Shown here: positions 1 through 11,423 of the stretch, piece after piece
Layout: each line of letters starts with the position of its first letter
Numbering within the stretch: position 1 is the first letter of the stretch
From: Straminergon stramineum
Lineage: Eukaryota; Streptophyta; Bryopsida; Hypnales; Calliergonaceae
Length of the DNA stretch: 64,000 bases
Direction: 5' to 3'
Assembly: GCA_963920665.1 (NCBI GenBank)
Contig: OY987268.1
Location: 2,501 to 66,500 of the forward strand
Notes under the pieces: model-generated
The model's input: the letters and a program-made list of their open reading frames with translations, nothing else
What the model was told of the DNA's origin: nothing
Databases searched by the model: none
Translations under genes and position numbers: made by a program

Positions 1-1255
1 ATTTTATTTTGGATTGACGTTTAAAAGTGGAGGTTAATGCTTGCATGGGATTCATGTGAACATGGAATTTAAGTATTAAAAATAATTACAACTTGATGAA
101 TGCTTTCTCTCATTTATTTACATAAGAATTCTATGACTTTGCATGAATTGGGTTCATTATTAAAGTACAGCAAACGCTGTATTTTATTTTTTATAAATGT
201 TTTAAAATGGGGGGTAATGCTTGTATGGGATTCATGTGACATAGAAAATATAAGTATTGAAAATAGTTACAACTTGATGAATGTCTTTTCTCATTTGTTT
301 ACATAAGAATTCTATGACTTTCCATGAATTGGATTCATAATTAAAGTACAGCAAACATTGTATTTTATTTTGGATTGATGTTTAAAAGTAGGGGTTAATG
401 CTTGCATGGGATTCATGTGAACCCAAAAAAACCCTATTAACCCTATTTACAACTTGTTCCCCAATTTTTCTCATTTCTTTACATAAGAATTCTATGACTT
501 TGCATGAATTGGGTTCATAATTAAAGTACAGCAAACGCTGTATTTTATTTTTTATAAGTGTTTTAAAATAGGAGTTAACATTTGCATGGGATTCATGTGA
601 CCCATGAAATATAAGTATTGAAAATAACTACAACTTGTTGAATAATTTTTCTCATTTGTTTACATACCAAATCTATGACTTTCCATGAATTGGATTCATA
701 ATTAAAGTACAGCAAATGTTGTATTTTATTTTAGATTGACGTTTAAAAGTTGGGATTAATGCTTGCATGGGATTCATATGAACATGAAATTTAAGTATTA
801 AAAATAATTACAACTTCATGAATGCTTTCTCTCATTTATTTACATAAAGATTCTATGACTTTGGATGAATTGGGTTCATTATTAAAGTACATCAAACATT
901 GTATTTTATTTTGGATTGACATTTAAAAGTGGGGTTAATGCTTGCATGGATTCATGTGAACGTGATTTATAAGTATTAACCCTATTTACAACTTGTCAAA
1001 TGTTTATTCTCATTTGTTTAGGGTCCAAAATTAAAAAATTTCATCTAAACCTACACAACTAAAGTACGACAAACACTAAATATTATTTTTAATTGACGTT
1101 TAAAATTAGGTCCACGCTTGCATGTGTTCTATGTTCACATGAATGTTAGGTATTAAAATTAATGTCTCCAAACTTATTGAAACCCTCTCTTCATTTAGTC
1201 ACACACCAATTCTATGACCATCAATGAATTGGGTTCATAATCAAAGTACAACAAA
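1..1255. repeat. 180-bp satellite array, about six clear units plus one decayed
   Basis: Units begin near 1, 181, 362, 542, 723 and 903, each opening with ATTTTATTTT and closing with the AAAGTACAGCAAAC motif. A seventh, strongly diverged unit runs from about 1082 to 1255. Units alternate between a type with 'TTGGATTGACG' and one with 'TTTTATAAATG' after the opening (A-B-A-B-A-A). The array runs off the left edge, so its full length is unknown. No coding potential is visible; the short ORF at 100-306 is simply open satellite sequence. Confidence 0.92.
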
Positions 1256-1289
1256 AAAGATTATCCTAAACCCTCGAATTTTAGTTACA

Positions 1290-3655
1290 ATTAATATCTA
1301 TTTTGGGCCTAAAATAAATGCACCAATTTCTCGATTCTTGAAGTGACTTTCAAAAACTATCTCTCACTTTTTAAATTGATATTTTAAATGGTGGCAATAG
1401 ATGGATGAATTACCCTAAACCCTAAAATTCATCCATTCATGATGCATGCAAACATCTTATTTCAAAGTCGCACGTCATCTTGGATTCTGAAAGAAAAAAC
1501 TACATCATTATATAGTTAGAATTTAATCACCCATCTCTGTATAAACAAGCATGAGTGGGACCTTGGTTTATATTTTGATTGTAGTACATTTCTATTTTTG
1601 GATTTAGGAATTTGTACCACCTTGAAGATGCTTGTAAACGCTTCCCAAAAAGGTCCTCCGCTTTCTAATCCAACTTTTTCAATAGCGACAACGGATGGAT
1701 GAAGTTTGATGAAACCTAACTTCATCCATCAATATCTCATGCATACGACGTCCAAACCATAAGTGCCATGTCATCCTAGAATCCCGTGGAGAAGACCTAT
1801 AACACCATGCCTTCTAAATTGAATCGCCCTTCTCCATGCAAAAGCGTAAGTGGACCCCCCTCATATCTAAACCCTAGTAAATTTCTATTTTTGGCCTAAA
1901 GTAAAAGCACCACCCTGTAGATGCTTCTAACTACTTTCCAAAAAGGTCTTTCACTTTTTCATCTGACTTTTTCAATAGCAGCAACAAATGGATGAAGTTT
2001 GAAGAAACCAAACTTCATCCATCAATATCTCGTGCATACGACGTCCAAACACCAAGTGCCACGTCATCCTAGAATCCCGTGGAGAAGACCTACAATGTCA
2101 TGCCTTCCAAATTGAATCGCCCTTCTCCATGCAAAAGCGTAAGTGAATCCATCTCATATTTTGACCCCAGTAAATTTCTATTTTGGGCCTAAAGTAAAAG
2201 CACCACCCTATAGATGCTTCTAACTACTTTCCAGAAAGGTCTTTCACTTTTTCATCCGACCCTTTCAATAGTGGCAACGGATGGATGAAGTTTGAAAATC
2301 CAAACTTCATCCCCTTGTATCTCATGTATAGGAGATCCAATCGAGAGGTGCCACATCATCCTAGAATCCCGTGGAAAAGACCTACAACGCCATGCCCTTG
2401 GATTTCAAACGCCCTTCTTTATGCAAAAGCGTTTTCCTAGAACCTCGTGTTTGGACCCCACTAAATTTCTATTTTTAGACAAAGAAAAAGGCACCATGTC
2501 GTAGATGCATCCAATGGCAATCCAAAAATGTCTTTTTCTTTTTCATCCGATACTTAATGTAGCGGCAATGGATGGATGAAGTTTGAAAATCCAAACTTCA
2601 TCCACCTCTACCTCTTGCATAGAAAGTCCAATGAAGAAATGCCACGTCATCCTAGAATCCCGTGGAGAGGACCTACCACTTCATCCAATCCAAAATGCCT
2701 AAACCACATTTATGCCTAGGTCAAACTCCCCCTAAGTCAAGATATAGGGTCCAAATTAGAAATGGCTATTTTTAGTAAGTGGAGACATTCTTGGAAAGCT
2801 CTTGTCATGCTCATTCCAAAAAGGTAACCATCATTTTCAAACTCTACATAACGAATCCGCAATAGCCAGGTCAAACCTCGGGACCCTACGGTCAAAGTTG
2901 CTATATCTCACAAATGGTGACAGTGTATGGAAAGTTAGATGCACCGTTGAAATCGTAGACCTCGAAAATGGGGGGGTAGGTCCAATAAAAATCCAATTCT
3001 AAAAACCAAAGACCCATAGGATATCCATGTAACCCTAAACCCTAAACCCTAAACCGTGTTTTGTTCCTAGTAAATTTCTATTTTTGGCCTAAAGTAAAAG
3101 CACCACCCCGTAGATGCCTCTAACTACTTCCCCAAAAGGTCTTTCACTTTTTCATCCAACTTTTTCAATAGCGGCAATGGATGGATGAAGTTTGAAAATT
3201 CAAACTTCATCCGCCTCAAACTCTTGCATAGAAAGTCCAATGAAGAGGTGCCACGTCATCCTAGAATCCCATGGAAAAGGCCTACAACGCCATGCCCTTG
3301 GATTTCAAATGCCCTCCTTTATGCAAAAGCATTTCTGTAGCACCTCGTGTTTTGACCACACTCAATTTCTATTTTTAGACAAAGAAAAAGGCACCAAGTC
3401 GTAGATGCATGCAATGGCATTCAAAAACTGATTTTTTCTTTTTCATCCAACCCTTAAAGTAGCGGCAATAGACGGATGAAATTTGAAAATTCAAATTTCA
3501 TCCACCTCAAACTCCTAGAAAGAAAGTCCAATAAAAAAGTGCCACATCATCCTAGAATCCCATGGAAGGGATATAAAACTTCATCCAATCCAAACTGAAA
3601 AAACCACACTTCTACTTAAGTCAAACTCCCCCTAAGTCAAGATATGAGGTCAACG
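1290..3655. repeat. Tandem array of about 293-bp units with a hairpin core
   Basis: Each unit has a short inverted repeat, GGATGAAGTTTG then CAAACTTCATCC, separated by only a few bases. Hairpins lie near 1399 (decayed), 1691, 1987, 2278, 2571, 3178 and 3470. Flanking motifs such as GTGCCACGTCATCCTAGAAT and TAAATTTCTATTTTTGG recur at the same spacing. Two pairs of units each end in a shared tail, TCAAACTCCCCCTAAGTCAA (near 2723 and 3622), giving a higher-order period of about 0.9 kb. A diverged stretch at 2700-3060 separates the pairs. No gene is visible; the short ORFs are repeat shadows. Confidence 0.9.
3031..3055. repeat. Interstitial telomere-type CCCTAAA repeat
   Basis: Three consecutive CCCTAAA units (the Arabidopsis-type plant telomere repeat, C-rich strand) lie inside the tandem array. 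A shorter, decayed block lies at about 3979-3996 and a pair of units near 1412. Flanking DNA continues on both sides, so this is interstitial and not a chromosome end. Confidence 0.85.
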
Positions 3656-4189
3656 CTTCTTGGACTTTAAAATGGTATGATTTCTCAAAATTAGATGTAA
3701 CATCTACAAAAAGGATTCTTCATTCATTACACTATTATCATTTGATTTACAAGCACATCTAAACAAGTCACAAGCACAGCATTGTTTTCGTGTCATTGAG
3801 AGCACTTTCATTGCCCTGATCTCAAAATAGGGTTTTTTTAGGGCTTTTGGAAAACATAAAATTTTGAAATAATTTTTAGGTTTTTGGAATCCTTGTTAGA
3901 TTACGGTTCCAATGACGTATAGATGTTAACCAAAAGCTAAAAATCAAGCAACTTAAAAAAGCTAAAGGACACTACTGTAACCCTAAACCCTAAACTCTAA
4001 ATCCTTTTGGAAATCCTTGTATTGAGACGCCCTTTTCGATATCTTGAAATATATGGTCACGTGAATGAACCCTAGAACGATGTCTAGATGTTGAGAGTGA
4101 TGTTGTAATAGACGTCTTAGTCATGTGAAGTGCTGCATATTTAGCTTTAGGCGCCATAGGTGATGTTTAGGAAGTATCACAATGATCCT
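3656..4189. other. Non-coding stretch right of the array
   Basis: AT-rich sequence without a supported gene. It holds a decayed telomere-type block (about 3979-3996) and a lone CACTACTG string at about 3970 that I could not pair with a matching inverted end. Confidence 0.5.
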
Positions 4190-4266
4190 GTTTGGTGTTT
4201 TTCCTTGCATGTTTGTTCCAGGTAGCAGGTGAAGATTTTGTGAAGTGGCCTTCATCAGAACCAAAA

Positions 4267-6860
4267 ATGGCACCAAATCGTTCGAAATTGCCAATGAAGC
4301 GTGGACTAGAGTCACGACGTGGCCGGGGAATTTCATCAGATGCTAGGCCGCGTGAAGTGGTCCACAATCGTTCATCCCCGGAGCAGCGCTCCAAGCATGG
4401 CAATGACAATTAGCAAGTGGCAAGCTGCCAACAAGAGAAGGGGAAGGGGAAGGTTGCTGCGAAGAGTCCACCATTGAAGAAGCGCTGAGCGTGCATGGCA
4501 CAAGAGGAAGTGAAGGAGTTTGACCTGGAAGATGAAGTAGAGTATGAGGGTTCCAGCGATGACTTCGATGATCCCTCAAAATCCAAGTTTGTGCTTTCAT
4601 TTTGTCCCTTTGTTTCCAATTTTAGGTTTTCTTAGAGAATGCTTGCCTGTAGTAGCATCTCGTAGGAGTCCATGTGAAGGCCATTCAGTTGATTGAGGTG
4701 TTGTCAAGTGAGTCTCACGTCAACGTAATTTTGCTAGTAGACACTTATTCGAGCACCGGCTTTGTCATGAGATGTTGATTTAGACATTGTTCTAGACATT
4801 GATGAAGACATCGTATGTCTTTATGCAGCACAGAATGATGTTCTTGGTTTGACTTTGTGGTCTTCATGGCACAGGCAGATGTCCGAGTATGGGGACTCGT
4901 CGTCCTCAGACGATGATCCCGACACACTGATGTTGGAAAAAGAGCCAACTCCAACTCCAACTCCACCCTCAAATCATGTGAAACAGATCATCAAGAAGGA
5001 GGACACTACAAAGGGGAATAAGCAAGTAGTGAAGGTGGATAGACGTGGCAATCCTTACCGAAAAGCCACTGAATATCTTGCAAATGACGTGAAGTCATTT
5101 GCAGAGGATCTCCATCCGGCATATGGATGGGGCAACTAGCCAATGAAGGACAAGATGCGGTTCTTTGAACGCGTGGTAGCAGGTATTAATTGACACTGGA
5201 ATTGTTGTAATGGTTTGCGTTTTGGTGTTGGTGCAACAAACGTCCACATGCTGTCTCGGACGTTTCAGTGTTGAGCAAGATGTCAATTTATTAAATGACT
5301 CACTACTTTGGACTCTAAGTTCACTTGATTTTGTTGCCCTTGCAGACTGGACTATTAAAGGTGGTCTTGAGATCAACCGAGGCTCGTATGCTTAGTTTGT
5401 AACAAAGACTTTGATCAATGTACGCCACAGCCTCATGAGGCTCATTGACCTTGATTTATCTATGCCCGTCGACTTGGACCTCAAGGTTTGGGAAACCCTC
5501 AAAGCGAAGCGTAGATCAACAAAGGCTCAAGAGAAGTCAATGCAGATGCGTGCAGTTTCAAAGTATAAGAGCAATAAGGAAACCCAGATGAGGTCCATAG
5601 AAAAGCGTATGATGGGGGAGTTGGTAACATGTGCTTCACTCTAAGTGGTGTTTCAATGTTTCTATGCTAAATTTGTTGTCCTTACTAGCATTAGTTAATG
5701 TTGTTATCATGCATGTATAAGCATGGGTGTTGACAAGTGGCCTCTTATTTATTTCCTCACCGATGTCTAGATGCACATCTTTTGTTTTCTTTATTGTTTC
5801 TTTAGACTAACAGTGAGCTTGTGATGTATAATTGGTAGACTCTGAAACTGGGACGCATACCCCAGGATGATGAGCTTCAGTGTGCCAGCGAAGAAGAGTT
5901 TGCCCGGCATGAAAAAGAGCTCTGCAATGCAAACATCTGATATGCATCCCCCCAGGACATCGAGGGAGTGCATGCAACAACATCAGAGATTGGAGATCGT
6001 CTTGTTGAGATGAATAACTTGATCCGTTTGCTTGTGCAATCCTTTGGCCCTGATAGTGTATAGCATCAGATTCTTGCATCAACGCTTGCAAGCCTGGCAC
6101 TCTTGCAGGGCAACGTCTACACCAATATTCCCCAAGTCTTTCACGGTCACAACACTGCTACAGGTGATGTTGATGGAGATAGAACCAATGCTGTACAGGC
6201 TGGTGAAGTTGGTGCAGACGTTGGCGTGGATGCAGATGAGGATGCGGAGCTTGAGGTTGACTACTTGATGGACCATCCCCTAGACAACATAGGAGACATT
6301 GATCCTGAACAAATTGAGGTTGATGTTGCTGTGAGTACCACTCCCGGCATTGACGGAGTGGACCTTAACCCCCCTGCAACGCTTGTTGATAATGCGGTGA
6401 GCGTTCCTGTAGACATCCTTGTGGATCCATATTCCATAGTGGCTCAACCTGCATCTGTCCAGGGAGAAGGTACTCCTATTGCCTTGGCAGGGCAATCCAA
6501 CCCTCGAGAGGTATTTCTCATGTTGGACGGGACAAGAACATAGATGGGAGCTAGACATTGGTGTGTTGTTTTAGACATTGTATTAGACATTCTGTATCTC
6601 TCTCTTATTATAGTGTTTTATCATTTAGTTCTAATAGTATAAATGGTGGTATTATGTGCAATCAGGTTGAAAATCTTCCATCTATGGGATCATCGTCTTA
6701 CGCCAATCGAGTGACAAGGACCTTGAAGCCAACACTAAAGCCAACACAAGTGGTCACCACTGTGAAGGCTACAAAGGGAACCATACAGCAAGTGCCCAAA
6801 CCCAATCCCCCTACAGGAGGGGGGCAACCCAAAAAAGGAGAAGCATCACGGAAGAAATGA
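4267..6860 (+). pseudogene. Decayed multi-exon transposon gene, plant Ptta/En-Spm-like
   Basis: Several open segments in the same direction look like exons of one dead gene. Segment 1 (from ATG 4267) is basic and then acidic (...EEVKEFDLEDEVEYEGSSDD) with stops at 4411 and about 4486. Segment 2 (about 4870-5180) is serine/aspartate-rich, then has KATEYLANDVKSFAEDLHPAYGWG, a TAG, and MKDKMRFFERVVA before a GT donor at about 5181. Segment 3 (about 5346-5623) has the charged stretch VWETLKAKRRSTKAQEKSM..RAVSKYKSNKETQMRSIEK, which resembles the conserved block of plant Ptta/En-Spm transposon proteins; a GT donor follows. Segment 4 (about 5807-6543) starts after an AG, has four-odd stops, then a long acidic region with repeated VDV/DVD. 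Segment 5 (about 6656-6860) is a basic tail ending PKKGEASRKK. Premature stops make it non-functional. Family assignment is by recall of motif style only. Confidence 0.6.
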
Positions 6861-8357
6861 CCATTGAGGTGTGTTTTGATTCTCTCAAAAGCATGGATAT
6901 GTAGCTGGTAGGCCTTCAGTTGTTTGTTTGTCCATTGTCACTAATGTCCAGCATTTGTTTGCAGGACTCCTTCTATCCATGGAGACCTCGCCTTCAACGC
7001 TCAAATGTTTGCTTAGACATAGAGGATGCTTTAGGCAACTTCTTGGTGGCACTATTTCATGATTATCTAAACGGGTTTAGTGTCTATCATATTTTTGTTG
7101 GGGCATGTTGTGCTATATTACCTTTTACAAAAGCTTTGTTTTTCTTGCAATACTTTACCGATATATGAATATGATATTTTTTGTTTGCCTAGAGGTTCCT
7201 CCATTCAGTGGTGCATGTATTTCAAGTATTGTGATTGTGCTAAGCTCTCTTGTTATGCAATGTCATTCATTGATATAGTGTAAAACCAACTTTGGTAAAT
7301 ACATGCCATGCTAGAGCATTGTTTAGGTCTCTTCAAATGTGGGCACAATGTCTAATGTTCAACGTCCTCACGATCATTGCAATGTTGCACCACATTGTTT
7401 TGATGTCTCTACGTCTGTCTACAAGCGCACATAGGAATGCACCATGTAGTTAGGCAGGACATAATCCTAGACCCCTTCAATTCAGTGTCAATGTCTGTGA
7501 AGTCTACAACATGTCTTCATTCATGTCTCACAGTGCACATTGCTATCACATCTAAGCTTGCCCTAAATGTGGAAGCATCAAAAGCTATGCATGCATGTCA
7601 TTAAACATAGCCCTATACACGTCCTGAACATTGTCTATAAAGACTTGTGCTTCTCAATTGCCTAACTAGTTAGTGTCATTTCAGACATCCCATGCTCAAA
7701 TCCAATCTTCAAGCATGTTGGTATGAAGCATGCACATGTTGTCTCAAATGATTTGTTACTTGTAAAAATGTTGTACATGTGAATGTTGATATCCAACGTG
7801 CCACACGTCTAGTAGAAAATTGCATGAACATGTCCTTAACCATGTTGAATGCCCTACTATGAAAGCCTCAGACGACACAAATGGCGTTAGAATCGCAGTG
7901 CTTATCAGTAGTGCATGTTCCGCATAAACATTGTCTTTAACATAGTTGTGTCCAGGACAACATCGTGTTAGACTTTGTGATGTCTGAAAAGACATCTTCC
8001 ATATGTATGTAGAAAGCTCTAGAAGAGGCTTCTCCACGCACCAAAATTGTCCACGTCAGCATTCGAAGATGCCACATCACCTAATGTTGACTCCCTAGTC
8101 AATGTACACATCATATGCCACATCACCAAAATTGGATGGATGAGAAAATTGCCAACTTGGCTGCCTGTGCTCACGTAGCACCAAATTTGTAGCTACATGG
8201 CAGAGTTTTGGCACCCGTTGACTAGTGTTTTTTTGGATGTCCGGTGCTTAGCATGCTGCTATCCGGGCTTATTTTGGGATGTCCAACCTTTGTCTTTGCC
8301 AACACGATGTGATTAGACACCTACGTCGACATGCCTAATGTCTAATCTGACATCTGA
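6861..8357. repeat. AGACAT-rich stretch, possible subterminal region of the 4.2-kb transposon
   Basis: No gene visible. AGACAT or its complement ATGTCT recurs many times on both strands (for example near 7015, 7325, 7350, 7400, 7490, 7515, 7685, 7990, 8330), and also before and inside the decayed gene (for example 4783, 6573, 6586). Clusters of short motifs beside the ends are typical of CACTA elements. I could not find a convincing pair of CACTA ends. Confidence 0.4.
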
Positions 8358-8414
8358 GTGTCCAAATTTCGCAATCGGGCGACTACGTGTTTTCTTCTAG
8401 TGATCCATTTCGGG

Positions 8415-10664
8415 AAAGAGGATTTATTTGGGAGACAATGTCATGGTGGAGGCCTTGGCATGGGGGAGATCCTTGTGGAGGTGCAAGTGGAGGGGAAGAC
8501 CAAGAGGATTCAGATCCAAAAGGCCCTCCATGTCCCCAAGTTGCATGCCAACTTGATTTCGGTGAGCCAATTGTCTTCGGGAGGTTTGAAAGTGCATTTC
8601 AGCATGGTGGGGTGTTTGGTGAGAGTACCTAATGGCACTTTGATTGCATCAACCCCTCGTGAGGGAAAATTGTACAAACTCCACTTCACCAAGGTAAATG
8701 GCACTTCCTTGGCTTGTGTGGCCCAAGGATCAGCTCATGAAGACCTTGTGGGGCTTTAGCATAGGAGGTTTGGCTACTTGAATGTGAAGAGCATGAAGAG
8801 CCTCCAACACATTGTGAAGGGGCTGAACCTCTCTTCTTGCAAGCATGATGGGAGTTCTATGGTGTGCAAGGGGTGCATTGAGGGGAAACAAGCAAGGCAG
8901 CCCTTCCCCAAGGATGGGGCAACAAGGGCTAGCAAGCCTTTGGAGCTTGTGCATTTCGATGTGTGCGGGCCGTTGAAGACCACATCCATAGGAGGAGCAA
9001 GGTATTTTGTGACCTTCATTGATGATTTCTCACGCAAGATTTGGGTGTACATGCTGAAGTACAAGAGTGAGGTGTTTGGGCGTTTTGAGACTTGGAAGGC
9101 CCTTGTGGAGGCCCAATCTGAGTGCAAGGTGAAGGTGATGCGGTTGGATAATGGAGGAGAGTATGTGTCCAAGGCCTTTGAGGCCTTCTTGAAGGTTCAT
9201 GGCATTGAGCACCACATTTCAGCACCTTACACACCTCAACAAAACGGCATAGCAGAGCGTGCGAATCATACCATTGTGGAGATGGCAAGGTCCATGATTC
9301 ATGGCCAAGGATTGAAGTATGAGCTTTGGGGGGAGGCGGTGTATACAAGGAACCGATGTTCCACACAAGCCTTGACAAGCAAGACCCCCCAAGAAGCTTG
9401 GAGTGGAATCAAGCCTCATATGTCTCACATGCGCACCTTTGGGTGCATTGCCTATGCCTTGGTGCCAAGTGCCAAGAGGACCAAGTTGGATGCCAAGGGC
9501 ACCAAGTGTCTTTTCCTTGGATATTGTGAGGGAACCAAGGCTTATAGGCTGATGTGTGTGGAGACCAAGACCATCATCAAGTGTCGTGATGTGACCTTCT
9601 TGGAGGATGGAGGAGATGATCCGAAGCTCTTGGAGATGAGTCCAAGTGGGAGTAGTGGAGGACCAGCCCAAATGGTAGGCACAACTCCAAGAGTGCACAT
9701 AGAAGATGAAGGAGATGAAAATGAAGAGCAAGGAGGGGGAGATGAAGACTTGGTGGAGCCCAAGAAGAAGGTGGCCACACTCGAAGTGAAGAGACCAGCA
9801 GCCCCTTCTCGAAGCACTTCACCAAAGGTGCAAGGGCATGATCAGCCCTTAGAAGAGCAAGAGGAGCCCCATTATCCAACAAGGAACCGCAAGCCCCTTG
9901 GAGATTGGTGGTTGAATCACATTCTTCCTCCACAACATGTGGAACAAGCCAATGTGGCTTTCCTTGGAGATCCATCCACACTTGGAGAGGTGCTAGGTTG
10001 CGGAGATGCAAGCAAGTGGAAGTTGCCCTTGCAAGAGGAGTCCAAGGCCCTAATTGCCAAGGCGACATGGGAACTTGCAGCCCTTCCTTCCAAGAGATCA
10101 AGTGTGGGTTGCAAGTGGGTTTTTTCCACCAAGAGGGATGCTTTGGGGTAGATTATGAGGTACAAGGAAGGGCTGGTTGCAAAGGGGTTCTGCCAAGCAT
10201 GTCAACACATGTCCAAGTATGGCCCTAAGCATTGGGCAGCAATGAAGAGGGTGATGAGGTGCCCTCTAAGCACACTTAGATTGGAGTTGCAATTTAGAGT
10301 TGCCCATGTGATCTTGCGTAGGTATTGTGATGCGAATTGGGTTGGTGATGAGGGGGATAGAAAATCCACCACCGGTTATGTGTTCAAGCTTGGAGTGGGT
10401 GCGAATTCTTGGAATTCCAAGAGGTAGCCCACCTTAGCTCTTTCTACAACGGAGTCTAAGGTGATTGAGCTCAAGTATGTGCCTACTCAAGCTATGGTTG
10501 CTGATGAGCTGACCAAGGGCCTTGAGAAGCCCCAACACCACAACTTGATTAACAAGATGGGCCTTCGAGCCTTTGACCACTCTCAAAGTGGGAGTGTTGA
10601 AGAACATGTACATACTAGTGTAGATAATGTACATTTAGTCCTAGGAGTAGTATTAGACTCTTAG
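8415..10664 (+). pseudogene. Copia pol remnant (protease end, GAG-pre-integrase, integrase, RT stub, RNase H)
   Basis: In order: YLGDNVMVEAL (end of protease), a frameshift at about 8455, then ALHVPKLHANLISVSQL; RRFGYLN with a TAG at 8757-8759 where copia proteins normally have Trp; CKGCIEGKQ and the zinc-binding region; integrase core VHFDVCGPL, FIDDFSRKIWVY, RLDNGGEY and APYTPQQNGIAERAN (catalytic-type D, D and E positions visible); FGCIAYALVP and KCLFLGYCEGTKAYRL; an acidic linker; then the start of reverse transcriptase (GCKWVFSTKR, TAG at about 10150, RYKEGLVAKGFCQ). Most of reverse transcriptase, including the catalytic YVDD region, is deleted at about 10200. RNase H resumes with CDANWVGDEGDRKSTTGYVF, a TAG, then ALSTTESK and YVPTQAMVADELTKGL, with a further gap between them. 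Non-autonomous and dead. Confidence 0.92.
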
Positions 10665-10829
10665 TTAGACTTAGAGTACATTGGGTATTGCTTGTAGTCA
10701 AAGGCAATCCAAGGTAGTTAGTTATCCCACATGGTTTGTGGATAACTAGTGAAAGGCCTTTAGCTTATGTTCAGCCCATTCATGGATCATGGAATCTTCT
10801 ACCATCTAAGTAAAGCCTTTCTCCATTCA
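10595..10829 (+). repeat. 3' LTR of the copia element
   Basis: Starts TGTTGAAGAACATGTACA directly after the purine tract CAAAGTGGGAG. The end is placed at the CA of CTCCATTCA. About 235 bp, a usual size for a copia LTR. No second copy lies in the window to confirm the limits. Confidence 0.55.
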
Positions 10830-11423
10830 AAACTCAATAAGATGGAACAGGTAAGGACCAATTGGGCTGGTCTTTGCCTTTCTGACATTGGCAGTAAGCT
10901 TGGAGACTACTGTTCCAATCACTTTGGCCCAGTTGACTAGTCTACCTTCCATAGCACCAACAATGGTGTTAGCTACCATAACTGTAACTCGGGTAGGCTT
11001 TTCCAGATACATGATGGGGATTAGGAACTCTAGGACTTGCTTTTGCCTTGCATCTAGACAGTCACTGATGGCATACCCCTCCTTGGAATGGGTTGCACTC
11101 TTGAACTTTCCTACCACAAACTTATCCGTACGGGAGGCTAATTCGGATCCCTTTTTGGGGAATCCATATACCTTGACCCAGATCTCATCTGTCCAAGTTG
11201 CGGGCTGCCCCCTCACTGTCAACTCATACTGATTCGGAGCTCCTACTATGAGCTCTTGAATCAATCTATCATTCTTAATTGTCCATAGCCTTAAGAACAG
11301 GCCGACACACCCGATCTCACTTAGGTCATCCTCTAGCTGTGACTGCTCTCTCAGCCTTTCCGAAATGGTCAAACTAACCATCCATCCCTTCACTAAGGGT
11401 TTCCGAACATCCCCCTTCGCCAT
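10827..11423 (-). CDS. 198-aa ORF, possible plant transposon-protein fragment
   Basis: The ORF is open from MAKGDVRKPLVKGW to ...GPYLFHLIEF. It has no nonsense codons, and its composition looks like real protein: a charged N-terminus, LTVRGQPATWTDEIWVKVYGFP near residues 68-90, SRTDKFVVGKF, and PTRVTVMVANTIVGAMEG near 140-160. The 'VRG..x..I..VYGFP' pattern recalls the putative plant transposon protein domain and related gag-like proteins, but I cannot name it securely. It abuts the inferred end of the copia LTR head to tail, so its C-terminus may be truncated or altered by that insertion. No clear signal peptide or membrane segment. Possibly a domesticated or recently inserted piece. Confidence 0.5.
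   Translation of the reverse strand: MAKGDVRKPLVKGWMVSLTISERLREQSQLEDDLSEIGCVGLFLRLWTIKNDRLIQELIVGAPNQYELTVRGQPATWTDEIWVKVYGFPKKGSELASRTDKFVVGKFKSATHSKEGYAISDCLDARQKQVLEFLIPIMYLEKPTRVTVMVANTIVGAMEGRLVNWAKVIGTVVSKLTANVRKAKTSPIGPYLFHLIEF

Larger units (their letters stand above)
8358..10829 (+). mobile_element. 5'-truncated Ty1/copia retrotransposon with 3' LTR
   Basis: A pol remnant is followed by a purine-rich tract at 10584-10594 and a TGTTGAAG LTR start at 10595. Nothing similar to that LTR start is seen upstream of 8358, so the 5' LTR, leader and gag are missing. The 3' end is placed at about 10829 because the LTR should end in CA; that end is inferred, not proven. Confidence 0.85.

Noticed and set aside
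3969..8228. CACTACTG at about 3970 and ACTAGTG at about 8222 as the ends of one CACTA transposon
   Set aside because: The bases inside the two ends do not match each other and no 3-bp duplication fits.
7900..8358. 5' LTR of the copia element
   Set aside because: Nothing resembles TGTTGAAGAACATG or the rest of the 3' LTR upstream of the pol remnant.
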